This document shows positions 8,800 through 18,735 of a DNA stretch of 64,000 bases, piece after piece. The notes under the pieces are model-generated. The model did no database searches and was not told where the DNA came from. It saw nothing but the letters and a program-made list of their open reading frames with translations. The position numbers and the translations under genes were made by a program. Source of the DNA: Fidelibacterota bacterium. Its GTDB lineage: Bacteria > Pseudomonadota > Alphaproteobacteria > Rhodospirillales > Rhodospirillaceae. Where the stretch lies: contig CANJRA010000004.1 in the NCBI GenBank assembly GCA_947476625.1, positions 1 through 64,000 of the forward strand, in the 5' to 3' direction. The first letter of the stretch is position 1; the number at the start of each line of letters is the position of its first letter.

Positions 8800-10673
8800 G
8801 TACCTCTGCCGTTCAACAAAAGCTCGCGCAGGCCTTCGCTTTTCATAAAGCCGGCGAGGTTGCCAAGGCTGAACCGCTGTACCGCGAAATACTACAGGCG
8901 GAACCGAAGCACTTCGATGCCATGCATATGCTGGGCGTTGTCCACCTCCAAACCGGGCGCAATGATGAAGCCGTGCGGCTCATCACAAAGGCCGTGCGGC
9001 TCAATCCGTCGGCTGTAGTGCTGAACAATCAGGGCAACGCCCTGCAATCCTTAAATCGTTACGAAGATGCGCTCGCCAGCTACGATCAGGCGCTGGCGGC
9101 AAAACCAGATTACGACGAGGCCCGTAAGAACCGCGGCGCAGCACTTCAAGCGCTGCAACGCCATGAAGACGCATTGGCTGTCTTCAGCGAAATACTCTCG
9201 ACGCATGCCAACAATCCCGAGGTGCTCAACAATACCGGCGTCTCGCTTTTCGCTTTGGGGCGGTATGCCGATGCGCTGTCGAGCTGGGATAAAGCCCTGC
9301 GTTTGGCACCTGGTGTCGCGGCACTTTTTAATAATCGCGGCGATGCGTTGCGTCTGCTGGAACGTCCCGAAGAGGCCCTGGCCAGTTACGCGCAGGCTTT
9401 GGCAATTGATCCCGCCATGACTGAGGCCTTGCTCGGCAGCGGCGGGACACAACGTATTCTGCGGCGCTTCGACGACGCCTTGAAGACTTACGACCATATT
9501 TTGCGCGGCGACCCGAAGAACCTAGGGGCGCTGAGCAACAAGAGTGTCGTTCTGCGCGATCTGCTGCACTATGACGAAGCCCTTGTCTGTGTCGTGGCTG
9601 CGCTTGCGCTAAAACCCCATTATGTCGAAGCGCTCATTAATCGCGGCACGGTACTGCATGAAATGGGCCGCGATGATGCGGCGTTGGCAAGCTTCGACGC
9701 AGCCCTGAAATACGAGCCCGGCAACGCCGAGGCCCATTGGAATAAAGCGCTTTCATTGTTGAGCCTCGGCGATCTGGCGCGCGGCTGGACGGAATATGAA
9801 TGGCGCTGGCAGCGGCCCGGATTTAAATCCGCCGCGCGCGGTTTTACGCAGCCTCTTTGGCAGGGCGAAGAGCTCGACGGCGCGCTGCTGTTGTGGGGCG
9901 AACAGGGCGTGGGCGACGAACTGTTGTATGCCAGTATGGTCGGTGACCTTGTACAACGTGGCCTGCCGATTATCTGGGAAGCCGACAAACGGTTAGTGCC
10001 TTTATTTCAGCGATCATTGCCCCACACAAAGGTGATCGCGCGCATGACGCCGCCGGACCCGGTGACGGCCGACAAAATCATTCATGCACAGATTTCCAGC
10101 GCCAGCCTGGGACAGCACTTGCGCCGGACGGCAGCGGATTTTCCGGCGCGGTTGGGATATTTACGCGCCGACGAGACACGCGCGAAAGACTATCGCCAGC
10201 GGCTTCTGGGCGATAAAAAACGCCTCGTCGGCGTTTCCTGGGTCAGCAAGAACCCCGATTTCGGCGTTCATAAAAGCAGCCGCCTGAGCGATTGGGCACC
10301 TCTATGGCAGGCGGCCGGAGAACACACGCAGTTTGTCGATTTGCAATACGGCGATACCATTGCCGAACGTAACGCCGCTCCGGTCAGTCCGCATCACCTG
10401 GACGACCTTGATCTGTTCAACGACATCGACGGGCTGGCCGCGCTGATTGCCGCGTGCGATCTGGTGATCACGGTATCCAACACCACCGCGCATCTGGCGG
10501 GCGCGTTGGGTGTGCCGGTCTGGGTGCTGGTTCCGCCCGGCAACGGTAAACTCTGGTACTGGAACGATGCCGTCGACGCGCGGTGGTACAGCGCGGCGCG
10601 CGTGTTCAAGCAAGAGGCGGGTCGTGGCTGGCCGGGCGTTATAGGGCGTGTTGCGAGAGAGATGACCTCGTGA
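8796..10673 (+). CDS. TPR protein with GT9-like glycosyltransferase domain (paralog 2)
   Basis: A 625-residue relative of the preceding protein. TPR repeats fill about residues 1-325, then the GT9-like domain follows with GWTEYEWRW (330), WGEQGVGDE (368) and SNTTAHLAGALG (561). The start is GTG at 8796, overlapping the upstream stop as GTGA and preceded by GGCGGGG; frames reaching further upstream run inside the preceding gene. It is most similar to paralog 1 (both have DLDL-NDIDG and SKNPDF/NSKNPDF motifs), indicating a local tandem duplication. Translation is probably coupled to both neighbours. Acceptor and donor are unknown. Confidence 0.82.
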   Translation: MSTSAVQQKLAQAFAFHKAGEVAKAEPLYREILQAEPKHFDAMHMLGVVHLQTGRNDEAVRLITKAVRLNPSAVVLNNQGNALQSLNRYEDALASYDQALAAKPDYDEARKNRGAALQALQRHEDALAVFSEILSTHANNPEVLNNTGVSLFALGRYADALSSWDKALRLAPGVAALFNNRGDALRLLERPEEALASYAQALAIDPAMTEALLGSGGTQRILRRFDDALKTYDHILRGDPKNLGALSNKSVVLRDLLHYDEALVCVVAALALKPHYVEALINRGTVLHEMGRDDAALASFDAALKYEPGNAEAHWNKALSLLSLGDLARGWTEYEWRWQRPGFKSAARGFTQPLWQGEELDGALLLWGEQGVGDELLYASMVGDLVQRGLPIIWEADKRLVPLFQRSLPHTKVIARMTPPDPVTADKIIHAQISSASLGQHLRRTAADFPARLGYLRADETRAKDYRQRLLGDKKRLVGVSWVSKNPDFGVHKSSRLSDWAPLWQAAGEHTQFVDLQYGDTIAERNAAPVSPHHLDDLDLFNDIDGLAALIAACDLVITVSNTTAHLAGALGVPVWVLVPPGNGKLWYWNDAVDARWYSAARVFKQEAGRGWPGVIGRVAREMTS

Positions 10674-13594
10674 ATAATCCCAAGGTCACACGTCAATTAA
10701 GCGAGGCGGTCGCTTTTCATCAGAAGGGCGATGTTGAGAATGCCGAGAAATTGTATCGCACTATTCTAAAGCAAGCACCCCGGCATCCCGATGCCTTGCA
10801 CCTGTTAGGTCTTGCGCTGGAGGCGCGCGGCGCATTGGCGCAAGGCATCGCGACGGTACGCCAAGCATTGGCTGTGCAAAGCGCCTCTCCGGACGCGCAC
10901 TTTAATCTCGCGCGCATGTTGGCGACGACGGGCGATCTTGACGGTGCGAAAGCCCACTATGAACGCACCTTGGCGCAACAGCCCGGCCATGCCCCCGCAC
11001 ACAATGGCTTAGGTACATGGTACCGCGCGAAGCATGATTATCCTGAAGCGCGCGCGTCATTTGAGCGCGCGATCCGCTTTCAGCCGCGCCTGATGGATGC
11101 CTATGTCAATCTTTGCAATACCTGCCGGGATATGTGTGATGACGCAGGTCTTTTGCAGGCGGCAAACCGGGGATTAGCGATCGAGCCCAACAATGCGCAA
11201 CTGCACATTCTGCGTGCGGAGGCTTCGTTTGCGCGCGGCGCGCTGGCGGATGGATGGCGCGACTATGAATGGCGGTTTGCCTCAACCGACCGTCCCGTAG
11301 AAATTCACCGCTATCCCTTGCCGGTCTGGAAGGGCGAGGACATCAAGGACAAAAGCCTGCTGGTGTGGTGCGAGCAAGGCGTCGGCGACGAGATTCTCTA
11401 CGCCAATATGCTGAGCGGTGCGGTTCATCGCGCCAAGCGCGTTGTCTTGCATACGACGCCGCGCTTGGCGCCGCTGTTCGCGCGTTCTTTTCAGGACATA
11501 GACGTTCACGGCGGGACGGTGCCGGCCGATGTCATGAAAACGCTCCACGTACAATCGCCAATCGGCAGTCTCGGACAATGGATACGGCCGGACTTCGCGT
11601 CGTTTCCCACGCGCAGCGCCTATCTGAAAGCCGATCCGGCGCGGACGGAACGTTTGCGCGCGAAGCATGCCGCTGGGCGCGAGCGTTCGCTGATCGTGGG
11701 GCTATCGTGGCGCAGCGCCGGTGTGGTGAACAATCAAGCGGTGCATCACGCCGCCGAGAAGACCGTCGGCCTCAATCAATGGGGCGGAATCTTGGCCGTG
11801 CCCGGCGTGACATTCGTGAACTTGCAATACGGCGACACGGCCGCCGAGGTCGCGGCGGCGCGCCAGAATTTCGGAATCGATATCGTAACCGACACCGAGG
11901 TTAATTCGCTCTCCGATCTAGAAAGCTTTGCCGCGCAAGTAGCCGCCATGGACTTGGTGATTTCATCCAGCAATACCGCGGCGCATATGGCCGGTGCGTT
12001 GGGCGTGCCGACGTGGTGCATGGTGCCGCGCGCGCTGGGAAGTGGACGTCGGTGGTACTGGTTTGGCGACGGCGGTTATGCACCGTGGTACGCCGCCGTG
12101 CGTTTGTTCAGGCAAGCGCAGACCAACGTGTGGGCGCCGGTTCTGGCGGATATGGGGTTGGCGCTGGCGCAAGCGGCGGCGGCCGCTGGGGTGCTGATCC
12201 AACCGGCGGATTTTCTGATGAAGCTCGGCAAAGGTTATGCCGGCGCGTACCTCGTCGCAGCAGCCGAGACAGCATTCGAGCTGGCGGCAGCGTATGCGCC
12301 CTCGGGCGCATTGCTGGCGGAAGCCGCGCGACTGAAGGTTCAGCGCGGCGCAATTGAAGACGCGCTGCCGCTTTATAGACGCGCCCTACAACTGACGCCG
12401 GATCAGGCGGCGGTGCATCATAATTTCGGTACGGCTTTGCGGCGGCTGGGACAGAACACCGAAGCCTCGGAACACTATGCCGTCGCGCACACGCTACAGC
12501 CTGACCATCCCGCTATCTTGCTCAACCATGCGACGGCGCTGTTTGAAATAGACAAACTCGAGGAATCGCTCGCGGCCTTTGATCAGTTGATTGCGATGCA
12601 GCCGGATTTTGTTGATGCCCATTATAATCGTGCATCGGTGTTGATGGCGCTGGGCCGGTTCGACGAAGGCTGGCGCGCCTTCACCTGGCGATTGAAGCGC
12701 CAGCACGTCCACGTCCGCCACGAGGATTTTCCGCAGCCGGTATGGTCGGGTGAAGACTTGACCGATAAGCACGTTTTAGTTTGGACAGACCTAGGCTTAG
12801 GCGAGGAAATTCTGTTGGGCAGCATCGTGCCTGACGTCGCGGCGAAAGCGCGGCATGTAACGCTGCTGTGTTCGGAGCGACTTGTCGCTTTGTTCCGCGC
12901 ATCGTTTCCCGGCGTGACGGTCGAGACGCGCAAATTCCCGCTGCCGGCGGTGGCTACATCGAAAGACATAGATCTTCAAATGTCCCTGGTCGAACTTGGC
13001 ATGTTGTTCCGGCGCAGCTTTGACGACTTTCCTGCGCGCCAACATTATCTCTCGGTGGATGCCAAGCAACGCGACGCCTTGCGCCGTAAGTATCTCACGG
13101 GTCGAGAAGGCGATCTGCTGGTCGGGTTATCCTGGCGCAGCGTCAACCCGGAGATCGGCGGTCAAAAAAGCGTACCGCTAGAGCAGTGGCTGCCGATCTT
13201 GAAAACGCCAGGCGTTACTTTCGTGAACCTGCAGTACGGCGATTGCCGGGAAGAGCTGGAGGCGTTGCAGCGGGCACACGGCATCGACATCGTTAACGAC
13301 ACCAGTATCAATATGTTGGGCGACATGGCGCCGGTGGCGACACAAGTAGCCGCCATGGACAAGGTTATTTCGGTCAGCAATACGACTGTTCATCTGACCG
13401 GCGCGACAGGCGTTCAGGTGCAGGCATTGTTGCCCAAGGGTCATGCCCGGCTGTGGTACTGGTTCCGGGGCCGGACACGGGCGCCATGGTACCCAAGCGC
13501 CCAATTGCTGACATCGGTTCAGGAGGGCGACTGGGGCCAATTAATCGCGCTGTGCGCGGCTGATTTAAAGGCAGTGGTTGAGAAACGGCCCTGA
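10670..13594 (+). CDS. Double-unit TPR-GT9 protein (two TPR arrays, two catalytic domains)
   Basis: A 974-residue protein with two complete TPR-GT9 units in tandem. Unit 1 has TPRs at about 5-185 and a transferase at 190-505 (GWRDYEWRF 194, CEQGVGDE 233, SNTAAHMAG 433). Unit 2 has TPRs at about 520-660 and a transferase at 665-970 (GWRAFTWRL 667, DLGLGEE 707, SNTTVHLTG 903). In unit 2 the GEQGxGDE loop is changed to TDLGLGEE, so one domain may differ in donor or be regulatory. The GTG start at 10670 overlaps the previous stop as GTGA. I read it as a fusion of two neighbouring paralogs, useful for adding sugars in sequence, though function is inferred. Confidence 0.82.
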   Translation: MNNPKVTRQLSEAVAFHQKGDVENAEKLYRTILKQAPRHPDALHLLGLALEARGALAQGIATVRQALAVQSASPDAHFNLARMLATTGDLDGAKAHYERTLAQQPGHAPAHNGLGTWYRAKHDYPEARASFERAIRFQPRLMDAYVNLCNTCRDMCDDAGLLQAANRGLAIEPNNAQLHILRAEASFARGALADGWRDYEWRFASTDRPVEIHRYPLPVWKGEDIKDKSLLVWCEQGVGDEILYANMLSGAVHRAKRVVLHTTPRLAPLFARSFQDIDVHGGTVPADVMKTLHVQSPIGSLGQWIRPDFASFPTRSAYLKADPARTERLRAKHAAGRERSLIVGLSWRSAGVVNNQAVHHAAEKTVGLNQWGGILAVPGVTFVNLQYGDTAAEVAAARQNFGIDIVTDTEVNSLSDLESFAAQVAAMDLVISSSNTAAHMAGALGVPTWCMVPRALGSGRRWYWFGDGGYAPWYAAVRLFRQAQTNVWAPVLADMGLALAQAAAAAGVLIQPADFLMKLGKGYAGAYLVAAAETAFELAAAYAPSGALLAEAARLKVQRGAIEDALPLYRRALQLTPDQAAVHHNFGTALRRLGQNTEASEHYAVAHTLQPDHPAILLNHATALFEIDKLEESLAAFDQLIAMQPDFVDAHYNRASVLMALGRFDEGWRAFTWRLKRQHVHVRHEDFPQPVWSGEDLTDKHVLVWTDLGLGEEILLGSIVPDVAAKARHVTLLCSERLVALFRASFPGVTVETRKFPLPAVATSKDIDLQMSLVELGMLFRRSFDDFPARQHYLSVDAKQRDALRRKYLTGREGDLLVGLSWRSVNPEIGGQKSVPLEQWLPILKTPGVTFVNLQYGDCREELEALQRAHGIDIVNDTSINMLGDMAPVATQVAAMDKVISVSNTTVHLTGATGVQVQALLPKGHARLWYWFRGRTRAPWYPSAQLLTSVQEGDWGQLIALCAADLKAVVEKRP

Positions 13595-13613
13595 GGTCGG
13601 CTATAGAGGAACG

Positions 13614-14288
13614 ATGATTAAAGTCTTCATTGGCTACGATTCTCACGAAACCGTCGCGTTCCATGTGCTGGCGCACAGCATTCATGTGCGCGCATCCGCG
13701 CCGATAACGGTTGCGCCGCTGATGTTATCGCAGCTGACAAAGCTATTTACCCGCGTGCGCAATAACATTCAGTCGACGGATTTCTCGTTCTCGCGGTTTC
13801 TGGTGCCGTATCTATCGGGCTATGAAGGCTGGAGCATGTTCTGCGATTGCGACATGCTGATGCTGGACGATATCGCCAAGCTTTGGGCGTTGCGTGACGA
13901 TAGATTTGCGGTGCAGGTCGTCAAACACAATCATGTGCCGTGCGAGGACATTAAGTTCCTTAACCAGCCGCAAAGCAAATACGAGAAAAAGAACTGGTCG
14001 AGCGTGATTTTGTTCAACAACGCCAAATGTACCGCGCTGACACCTGATTACGTTAATTCCGCGACGGGCCTGCAGCTCCATCAATTCAAATGGCTAGGCG
14101 ATGACGGACTGATCGGGGAAATTCCGCACCGTTGGAATCATCTGGTGGATTTTGACCCGGCCAAACCATTGTCGGAGCTGTCGCTGATTCATTTCACCGA
14201 GGGCGGGCCGTATTTAGAGAATTACGAGAATTGTGGCTATGCGGATTTATGGTTCCGCGAGCGTGATGTAATGCTGTCGGCGGGTTAG
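13614..14288 (+). CDS. GT-A type glycosyltransferase (GT8-like)
   Basis: A 224-residue protein starting MIKVFIGYDSHE, typical of small GT-A transferases that use nucleotide sugars. The metal-binding DxD is visible as CDCDMLMLDD near residue 80. The ATG at 13614 has an AGAGGAA site just upstream; the open frame extends to 13578 without support. It follows the TPR-GT9 trio by 19 bases and probably belongs to the same transcript as gspE and the three TPR-GT9 genes. A role in extending the glycan begun by those enzymes is inference. Its stop overlaps the convergent gene's stop. Confidence 0.8.
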   Translation: MIKVFIGYDSHETVAFHVLAHSIHVRASAPITVAPLMLSQLTKLFTRVRNNIQSTDFSFSRFLVPYLSGYEGWSMFCDCDMLMLDDIAKLWALRDDRFAVQVVKHNHVPCEDIKFLNQPQSKYEKKNWSSVILFNNAKCTALTPDYVNSATGLQLHQFKWLGDDGLIGEIPHRWNHLVDFDPAKPLSELSLIHFTEGGPYLENYENCGYADLWFRERDVMLSAG

Positions 14289-16366
14289 ACCGCCGCCGCT
14301 TCCTTCAAACGTGCTGCGATATTTCCGAGCACGTCACACCATTCCCCTTGCCGCGCCTGGCGGAAAATCGAAACAATGGGATACCAAGGCGTTTGGGTGC
14401 CTTCGCGCATCCAATACCAGAGCGTTCCCGTAAAGGCGGGTACAAGCACCCAGGTCGGCGTACCAACTGCCGCGGCAAGATGCGCGGTTGTATTGCTGAC
14501 CGAAATGACAATATCACAGGCCGCCGCCAGCGCGGCGACACCATCGATATCCTCGCGCAGATTTAAATCGGGGATGTGTTGAATATGCACGCCGAGGGCG
14601 GCTTCAATCGCCTCACGTTCAGCGCTTGTGTTGCCGTATTGCAGGTCGACAAAACGCACGCCGGGAATTTGCAGGATCGGCGCCCATTGCTCCAGCGCCA
14701 GCGTTTTGTGGCGGCCGATATTGGGATTACTGCTGATCCATGAGATGCCGATCATCGGACCCGCACCTGCGGCTTCGAGATGGCGGCGGTACGCGCGTTT
14801 GCGGCCATCGTCGACCACGAGTGTTGCGCGATCCGCGGGAAAGCTGTTGCGATCCGGCCGCAGCCAGCGGCCGAGACTGCCAAGCGGGCTCTGCCACTTT
14901 ATATCCGCGCGCTGGGTCATGGGATGGGGTGGATTTTGACGTGCGACCGCCATCACACCCGGAAAAGACCGTTCGAGCAGAGTGACAAGCCGGGCATCGG
15001 TTTCCATCACTACGCCATGGCCGCGTGCGAGGAGATCGGGGATCATGCTGGCGTAAAGTAGGCGCTCGCCCAGGCCCTGCTCGCCCCAGACCAGCACAGA
15101 GCCGCCCGGCTCACCCTGCCATTGCGGCGTGGGAAAATCGCGCCAGCCGCTGCCGGCGGCATCGGTGCGCCACCGCCATTCGTAGGCATCCCAACCTTCT
15201 CTAAAAGCGCCGTTCGCGAGCAGCGTGAGGCCGGCATTGTGATGAGCTTCCGCGAAATTCGAATCGATGACTATAGCGCGGCGGAAAGATGCCAGAGCCT
15301 CCTCATCTCGCCCCAAGGTGTGCAGAACAACGCCTTTGCCGCTTTCGGCCGCCGCCGACGCATGAACCTTTGCGGCGTCCTCATATACATGCAACGCGCG
15401 CGCGAAATCGCCCAGCTTTTGCAGCACGACGCCCAGATTGATACGCGATGCGACAAAGTCTTTGTTAAGGCCGATCGCGGCGTCATAGGCCTCCGCCGCT
15501 TCGGCCAGCTTGTTTTGCACCTTCAATGCATTGCCGAGGTTATGGAACGCTTCCGCCGCATCGGGCTTCAAAGCTGTCGCATGACGAAGATAGCGTTCTG
15601 CTTCCGCCGGTTGTCCGGCTTCTACAAGCGCACCGCCCAGATTGGTACAAAGTGCCGTATCATCAGGCTTCAATGCTGCCGCCGCGCGTAAGTGTTCGAC
15701 GGCTTGCGGCAGTTGGCCTTCCTGCTTGTACAGGGAGCCGAGAGCGATATGCGCTTCGACAAGCTGAGGCGCCAGTTCCAACGCCCTGCACAGGCTGGTG
15801 ATAGCATCGGTGGGCTGACGGTCGTCTTTGAGGACAATGCCGAGATTGTAGTGTGCGCGGGCATGTGTGGGTTGATATTCCGTCGCGCGCCGATAGCTGG
15901 CGGCAGCTTCGGCCAATCGCCCGATAGTTTGATAGGCGTTTCCGATGTTGTTGTGCGCCGACGCGTTGTTAGGCTGCAAAGCCAACGCGTGCTGGTAGTG
16001 CGTGAGCGCATCTTCTTGCCGTCCCAAGCTGCGCAATGCGTTGCCGAGCGCAAAGTAGGCCGCGAATGTCGGTTCGCGCGCGGCGGCATCCTCTAACGTC
16101 GCAACGGCATCGGCGCTGCGACCCATCGAAGCAAGCGCAATTCCGAGATTAACCAAATAGGCGGCGTTGGGTCCGCCGAGCGCAAGGGCCTTCTGGATAT
16201 GCGCGACCGCTTCGGCCGCACGGCCTTGCTGCTGCGCGACCACGCCCAGGAGGTGCCAGGCATCGGTATGCGAGGGCTGCGTCTGCAGAACCGCCCGATA
16301 GCCCTGCTCGGCTTCAGCCAAACGTCCAGCGGTGTGTGCTTTGTAAGCCGCATCGAAGCCGGTCAC
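14285..16366 (-). CDS. TPR protein with GT9-like glycosyltransferase domain (paralog 4, longest TPR array)
   Basis: A 693-residue protein with about eleven TPRs over residues 1-385, many with the NxxLGxAL pattern of OGT-type superhelices. The GT9-like domain follows, with GWDAYEWRW (about 390), WGEQGLGERLLYAS (425) and SNTTAHLAAAVG (622). It starts with GTG at 16366. It is last in a minus-strand run after a nucleotidyltransferase and an HldE-like protein. It is strikingly similar along its whole length to the plus-strand paralog at 29.5 kb, so the two form an inverted pair flanking the central T2SS block. Likely a protein glycosyltransferase. Confidence 0.82.
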   Translation of the reverse strand: MTGFDAAYKAHTAGRLAEAEQGYRAVLQTQPSHTDAWHLLGVVAQQQGRAAEAVAHIQKALALGGPNAAYLVNLGIALASMGRSADAVATLEDAAAREPTFAAYFALGNALRSLGRQEDALTHYQHALALQPNNASAHNNIGNAYQTIGRLAEAAASYRRATEYQPTHARAHYNLGIVLKDDRQPTDAITSLCRALELAPQLVEAHIALGSLYKQEGQLPQAVEHLRAAAALKPDDTALCTNLGGALVEAGQPAEAERYLRHATALKPDAAEAFHNLGNALKVQNKLAEAAEAYDAAIGLNKDFVASRINLGVVLQKLGDFARALHVYEDAAKVHASAAAESGKGVVLHTLGRDEEALASFRRAIVIDSNFAEAHHNAGLTLLANGAFREGWDAYEWRWRTDAAGSGWRDFPTPQWQGEPGGSVLVWGEQGLGERLLYASMIPDLLARGHGVVMETDARLVTLLERSFPGVMAVARQNPPHPMTQRADIKWQSPLGSLGRWLRPDRNSFPADRATLVVDDGRKRAYRRHLEAAGAGPMIGISWISSNPNIGRHKTLALEQWAPILQIPGVRFVDLQYGNTSAEREAIEAALGVHIQHIPDLNLREDIDGVAALAAACDIVISVSNTTAHLAAAVGTPTWVLVPAFTGTLWYWMREGTQTPWYPIVSIFRQARQGEWCDVLGNIAARLKEAAAV

Positions 16367-16386
16367 GACGGTTTTATCCTTATCGT

Positions 16387-17121
16387 TCAGCCCAAGCCGA
16401 CGGACACCTTGGCGATGGCCATGACAGTTGGAAATTCCGAACGCGCAATCTCGAGGCTTTTCATGGAGCCGATATCGCGGTGATAAACTGTGTTCTCAAA
16501 TGTATTTATGCGCCAGAGATAACGCGGCAGCACCTCGGTACTGAAGTCGACCTCGGTCTTGCCCAGACTTTCGATGAAAGTCATGACCGCGGGCGCTAAA
16601 ATGTATACGGCGGCATTAGCGAGATTGCCTGGGGGATTCTTGACCTTCTCGTGGAAAGCCTGAACCACGCCGTTCCGATCGAGCTCGACAATTCCGCACG
16701 TCTCGGGTGCATCGGTGCGGAAGGTCATCATTGTGATATCGACTTGCGGCGGGCGGTTTTCAAAGGCCGCGACAAACGCGCGCGGATCGAAGAGTGACAG
16801 GTTGTCGGCATGAACGACCATGATGGGGCCGCCCTGAAAAAACGCCTTATTGTTGAGAATGGTGCCGCCGGTTCCCAGCAACTTGTCTTCGTAAACCGTG
16901 GTGATGTTGGCATCATAAGGCGACTGAGCGACATACTCCTTCACGCACTGCGGCAGGTAGTGAAGATTGACCAGGATATCCTTGAAACCGTTCTTGCCGA
17001 GAAGCTCAAGCCAGTAGCCAAGCAGCGGTCTGCCGTCGATTTCGACCAGGCATTTTGGAACCGTATTCGTGATCGGCGCCAGGCGCGTTCCCAGACCGGC
17101 GGCTAAAAGCAAAATCCGCAC
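16387..17121 (-). CDS. Sugar-1-phosphate nucleotidyltransferase (HddC/RmlA-type fold)
   Basis: A 244-residue NTP-transferase that should couple NTP to a sugar 1-phosphate. The signature ILLLAAGLGTRLAPITNTVPK occupies residues 3-23, with LLGTGGTI near 81 and an acidic metal site around VVHADN near 100. It lacks the C-terminal hexapeptide repeats of bifunctional forms. It begins with GTG two bases after the HldE-like gene. Beside that gene, a heptose-1-phosphate guanylyl- or similar transferase (HddC-like) is the best guess; a hexose substrate is possible. Confidence 0.82.
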   Translation of the reverse strand: MRILLLAAGLGTRLAPITNTVPKCLVEIDGRPLLGYWLELLGKNGFKDILVNLHYLPQCVKEYVAQSPYDANITTVYEDKLLGTGGTILNNKAFFQGGPIMVVHADNLSLFDPRAFVAAFENRPPQVDITMMTFRTDAPETCGIVELDRNGVVQAFHEKVKNPPGNLANAAVYILAPAVMTFIESLGKTEVDFSTEVLPRYLWRINTFENTVYHRDIGSMKSLEIARSEFPTVMAIAKVSVGLG

Positions 17122-17123
17122 GG

Positions 17124-18638
17124 CTACGCTTTCCGCGCTATATTGCTTTTGCTCATTTCCACGCGCAATTCATCGGCGCTGAGCGGCGTGTTGCCGATAC
17201 GCCCAACCTGACAAGCCGCCGCGAGCGAACCCAGATAGAGGCTTTCCCAGATCGTACGCCCCAGAGCCATGCTCATGGCGGCACAGACGAGCAAGCAGTC
17301 GCCGGCGCCTGCGGGGTCTTTCGGCGCGCTGTTGAGTGCATCGAGCCTATCGGTGTGCCATTGATCTGCTTGCGTGGCTTTGGCGTAGATGAGAATGCCC
17401 TCGGCCCCGAGCGTAATAATGATATTTTCGGCGTTGGCCTTATCGCGCAGCTTTCTGGCTACAATCACAAGCCCGTCTTCGTAATTTCCCAGAGCAATGC
17501 GCGCTTCGCGTTCCGTCGGCGTCAAAAGGGCCGCACCATTGAAACGCGAGACATCTCCCACCTGGGATGAGGACTGACTATCGGCGACCATCATAATGCC
17601 GCGCCTTTGACACTCGGCGGAAATTTGATCGACCAGCGGCTGCGTCAAAACACCATAATTAAAATCCGAGAACACGACCAAATCAACGTGAGCGAGAATC
17701 TTTTGGGCGCACTCGATGGCTTTCTGTTGCAAGGTTTCGCTGATTTTATGCTGACGCAGGTGGCTAACGCGCAGCAGCGTTTTATTTCCGGCGCGGTAGC
17801 GCTGCTTCAGCGTCGTAGGCCGGCTATCGTCGATGAGAAAGTGGGTTTTCAGACCGTAGGATGCCAATTTTCCAGCGGCGTATTCACCGGTGACGTCGTC
17901 ACCGATCACAGAAATAAAATCGACCGACTTCGCACCCAGACCGCTGGCGTGTGCGGCTACGATACCGGCACCACCGACAAATTTGTCGGTCATGATGGGC
18001 GTCACGACAATGGTGGGGTCTTCTTGAGACATGCCAAGCGGGTCGCATTGCACATACTCATCGACGATCGTATCGCCGATAACCAGCACCCTGAGGCCGG
18101 CCATCTGATCTAACACCGTCTGCATTGCATCGTCGCTGAAGCCGTGGCGCTGCATAAATTCGGTCGGCCTCTTAATGGCCGAATGGTTGACTATGTTTCT
18201 TTCATTTTGAATGAGTTCGAGCGAGGAAAAACTGGTATCGCCAGATCCAAACAGAAGTTGCCCGCCGTAGGACTCAATGGATTTAAATTCGGGATTTACG
18301 CTGGTTTTATATTCACTGCCTTTGACGACCACATCGGGACGCAATGCGGCGATGAAGCCCTCGGGGGCTTCCTCCATGATGAAGGCGTAATTGACCCAGC
18401 TGATGGCGTCCACGCCGGCCAGGCGCTCATTTTGCTTGAGGATCGCGCTCTCGGTGTTTTGGTCACCCAGAACACCGACGGCGAGATAGTCGCCGCATTC
18501 TGAGGCGAAGCGCAGAAGGCGCAGATGGCCCGGATGGACGATGTTAAAATTGCCGTAGACAAACACCAGCTTGCCGCCGCTAGGTGCGGCTGCCCGGATG
18601 GCTTTAATCACGGCGGCGCGGTCGTATTTTGAACTCAT
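17124..18638 (-). CDS. HldE/RfaE-like bifunctional protein with reversed domain order
   Basis: A 504-residue protein with both catalytic modules of HldE in swapped order. Residues 1-150 form a cytidylyltransferase-fold domain (GNFNIVHPGHLRLL near 29, with the HxGH site) like the HldE C-terminal adenylyltransferase. Residues 185-500 form a PfkB/ribokinase domain (VLVIGDTIVDEY; GGAGIVAAH; the anion hole DPAGAGD near 450). In the classical enzyme the kinase comes first. The ATG at 18638 was preferred over a TTG at 18671. Expected role: phosphorylate heptose 7-phosphate and make the NDP-heptose. The exact substrate is unproven. Confidence 0.83.
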   Translation of the reverse strand: MSSKYDRAAVIKAIRAAAPSGGKLVFVYGNFNIVHPGHLRLLRFASECGDYLAVGVLGDQNTESAILKQNERLAGVDAISWVNYAFIMEEAPEGFIAALRPDVVVKGSEYKTSVNPEFKSIESYGGQLLFGSGDTSFSSLELIQNERNIVNHSAIKRPTEFMQRHGFSDDAMQTVLDQMAGLRVLVIGDTIVDEYVQCDPLGMSQEDPTIVVTPIMTDKFVGGAGIVAAHASGLGAKSVDFISVIGDDVTGEYAAGKLASYGLKTHFLIDDSRPTTLKQRYRAGNKTLLRVSHLRQHKISETLQQKAIECAQKILAHVDLVVFSDFNYGVLTQPLVDQISAECQRRGIMMVADSQSSSQVGDVSRFNGAALLTPTEREARIALGNYEDGLVIVARKLRDKANAENIIITLGAEGILIYAKATQADQWHTDRLDALNSAPKDPAGAGDCLLVCAAMSMALGRTIWESLYLGSLAAACQVGRIGNTPLSADELRVEMSKSNIARKA

Positions 18639-18735
18639 GAATGTCGTCGAATTGATTGTCACACAGCGCAAAATTGCTTTCGAAACAGTATGGGCGGGCT
18701 CCGCCTATTGCAAGCCCAACCGACTCCAAATTCGA

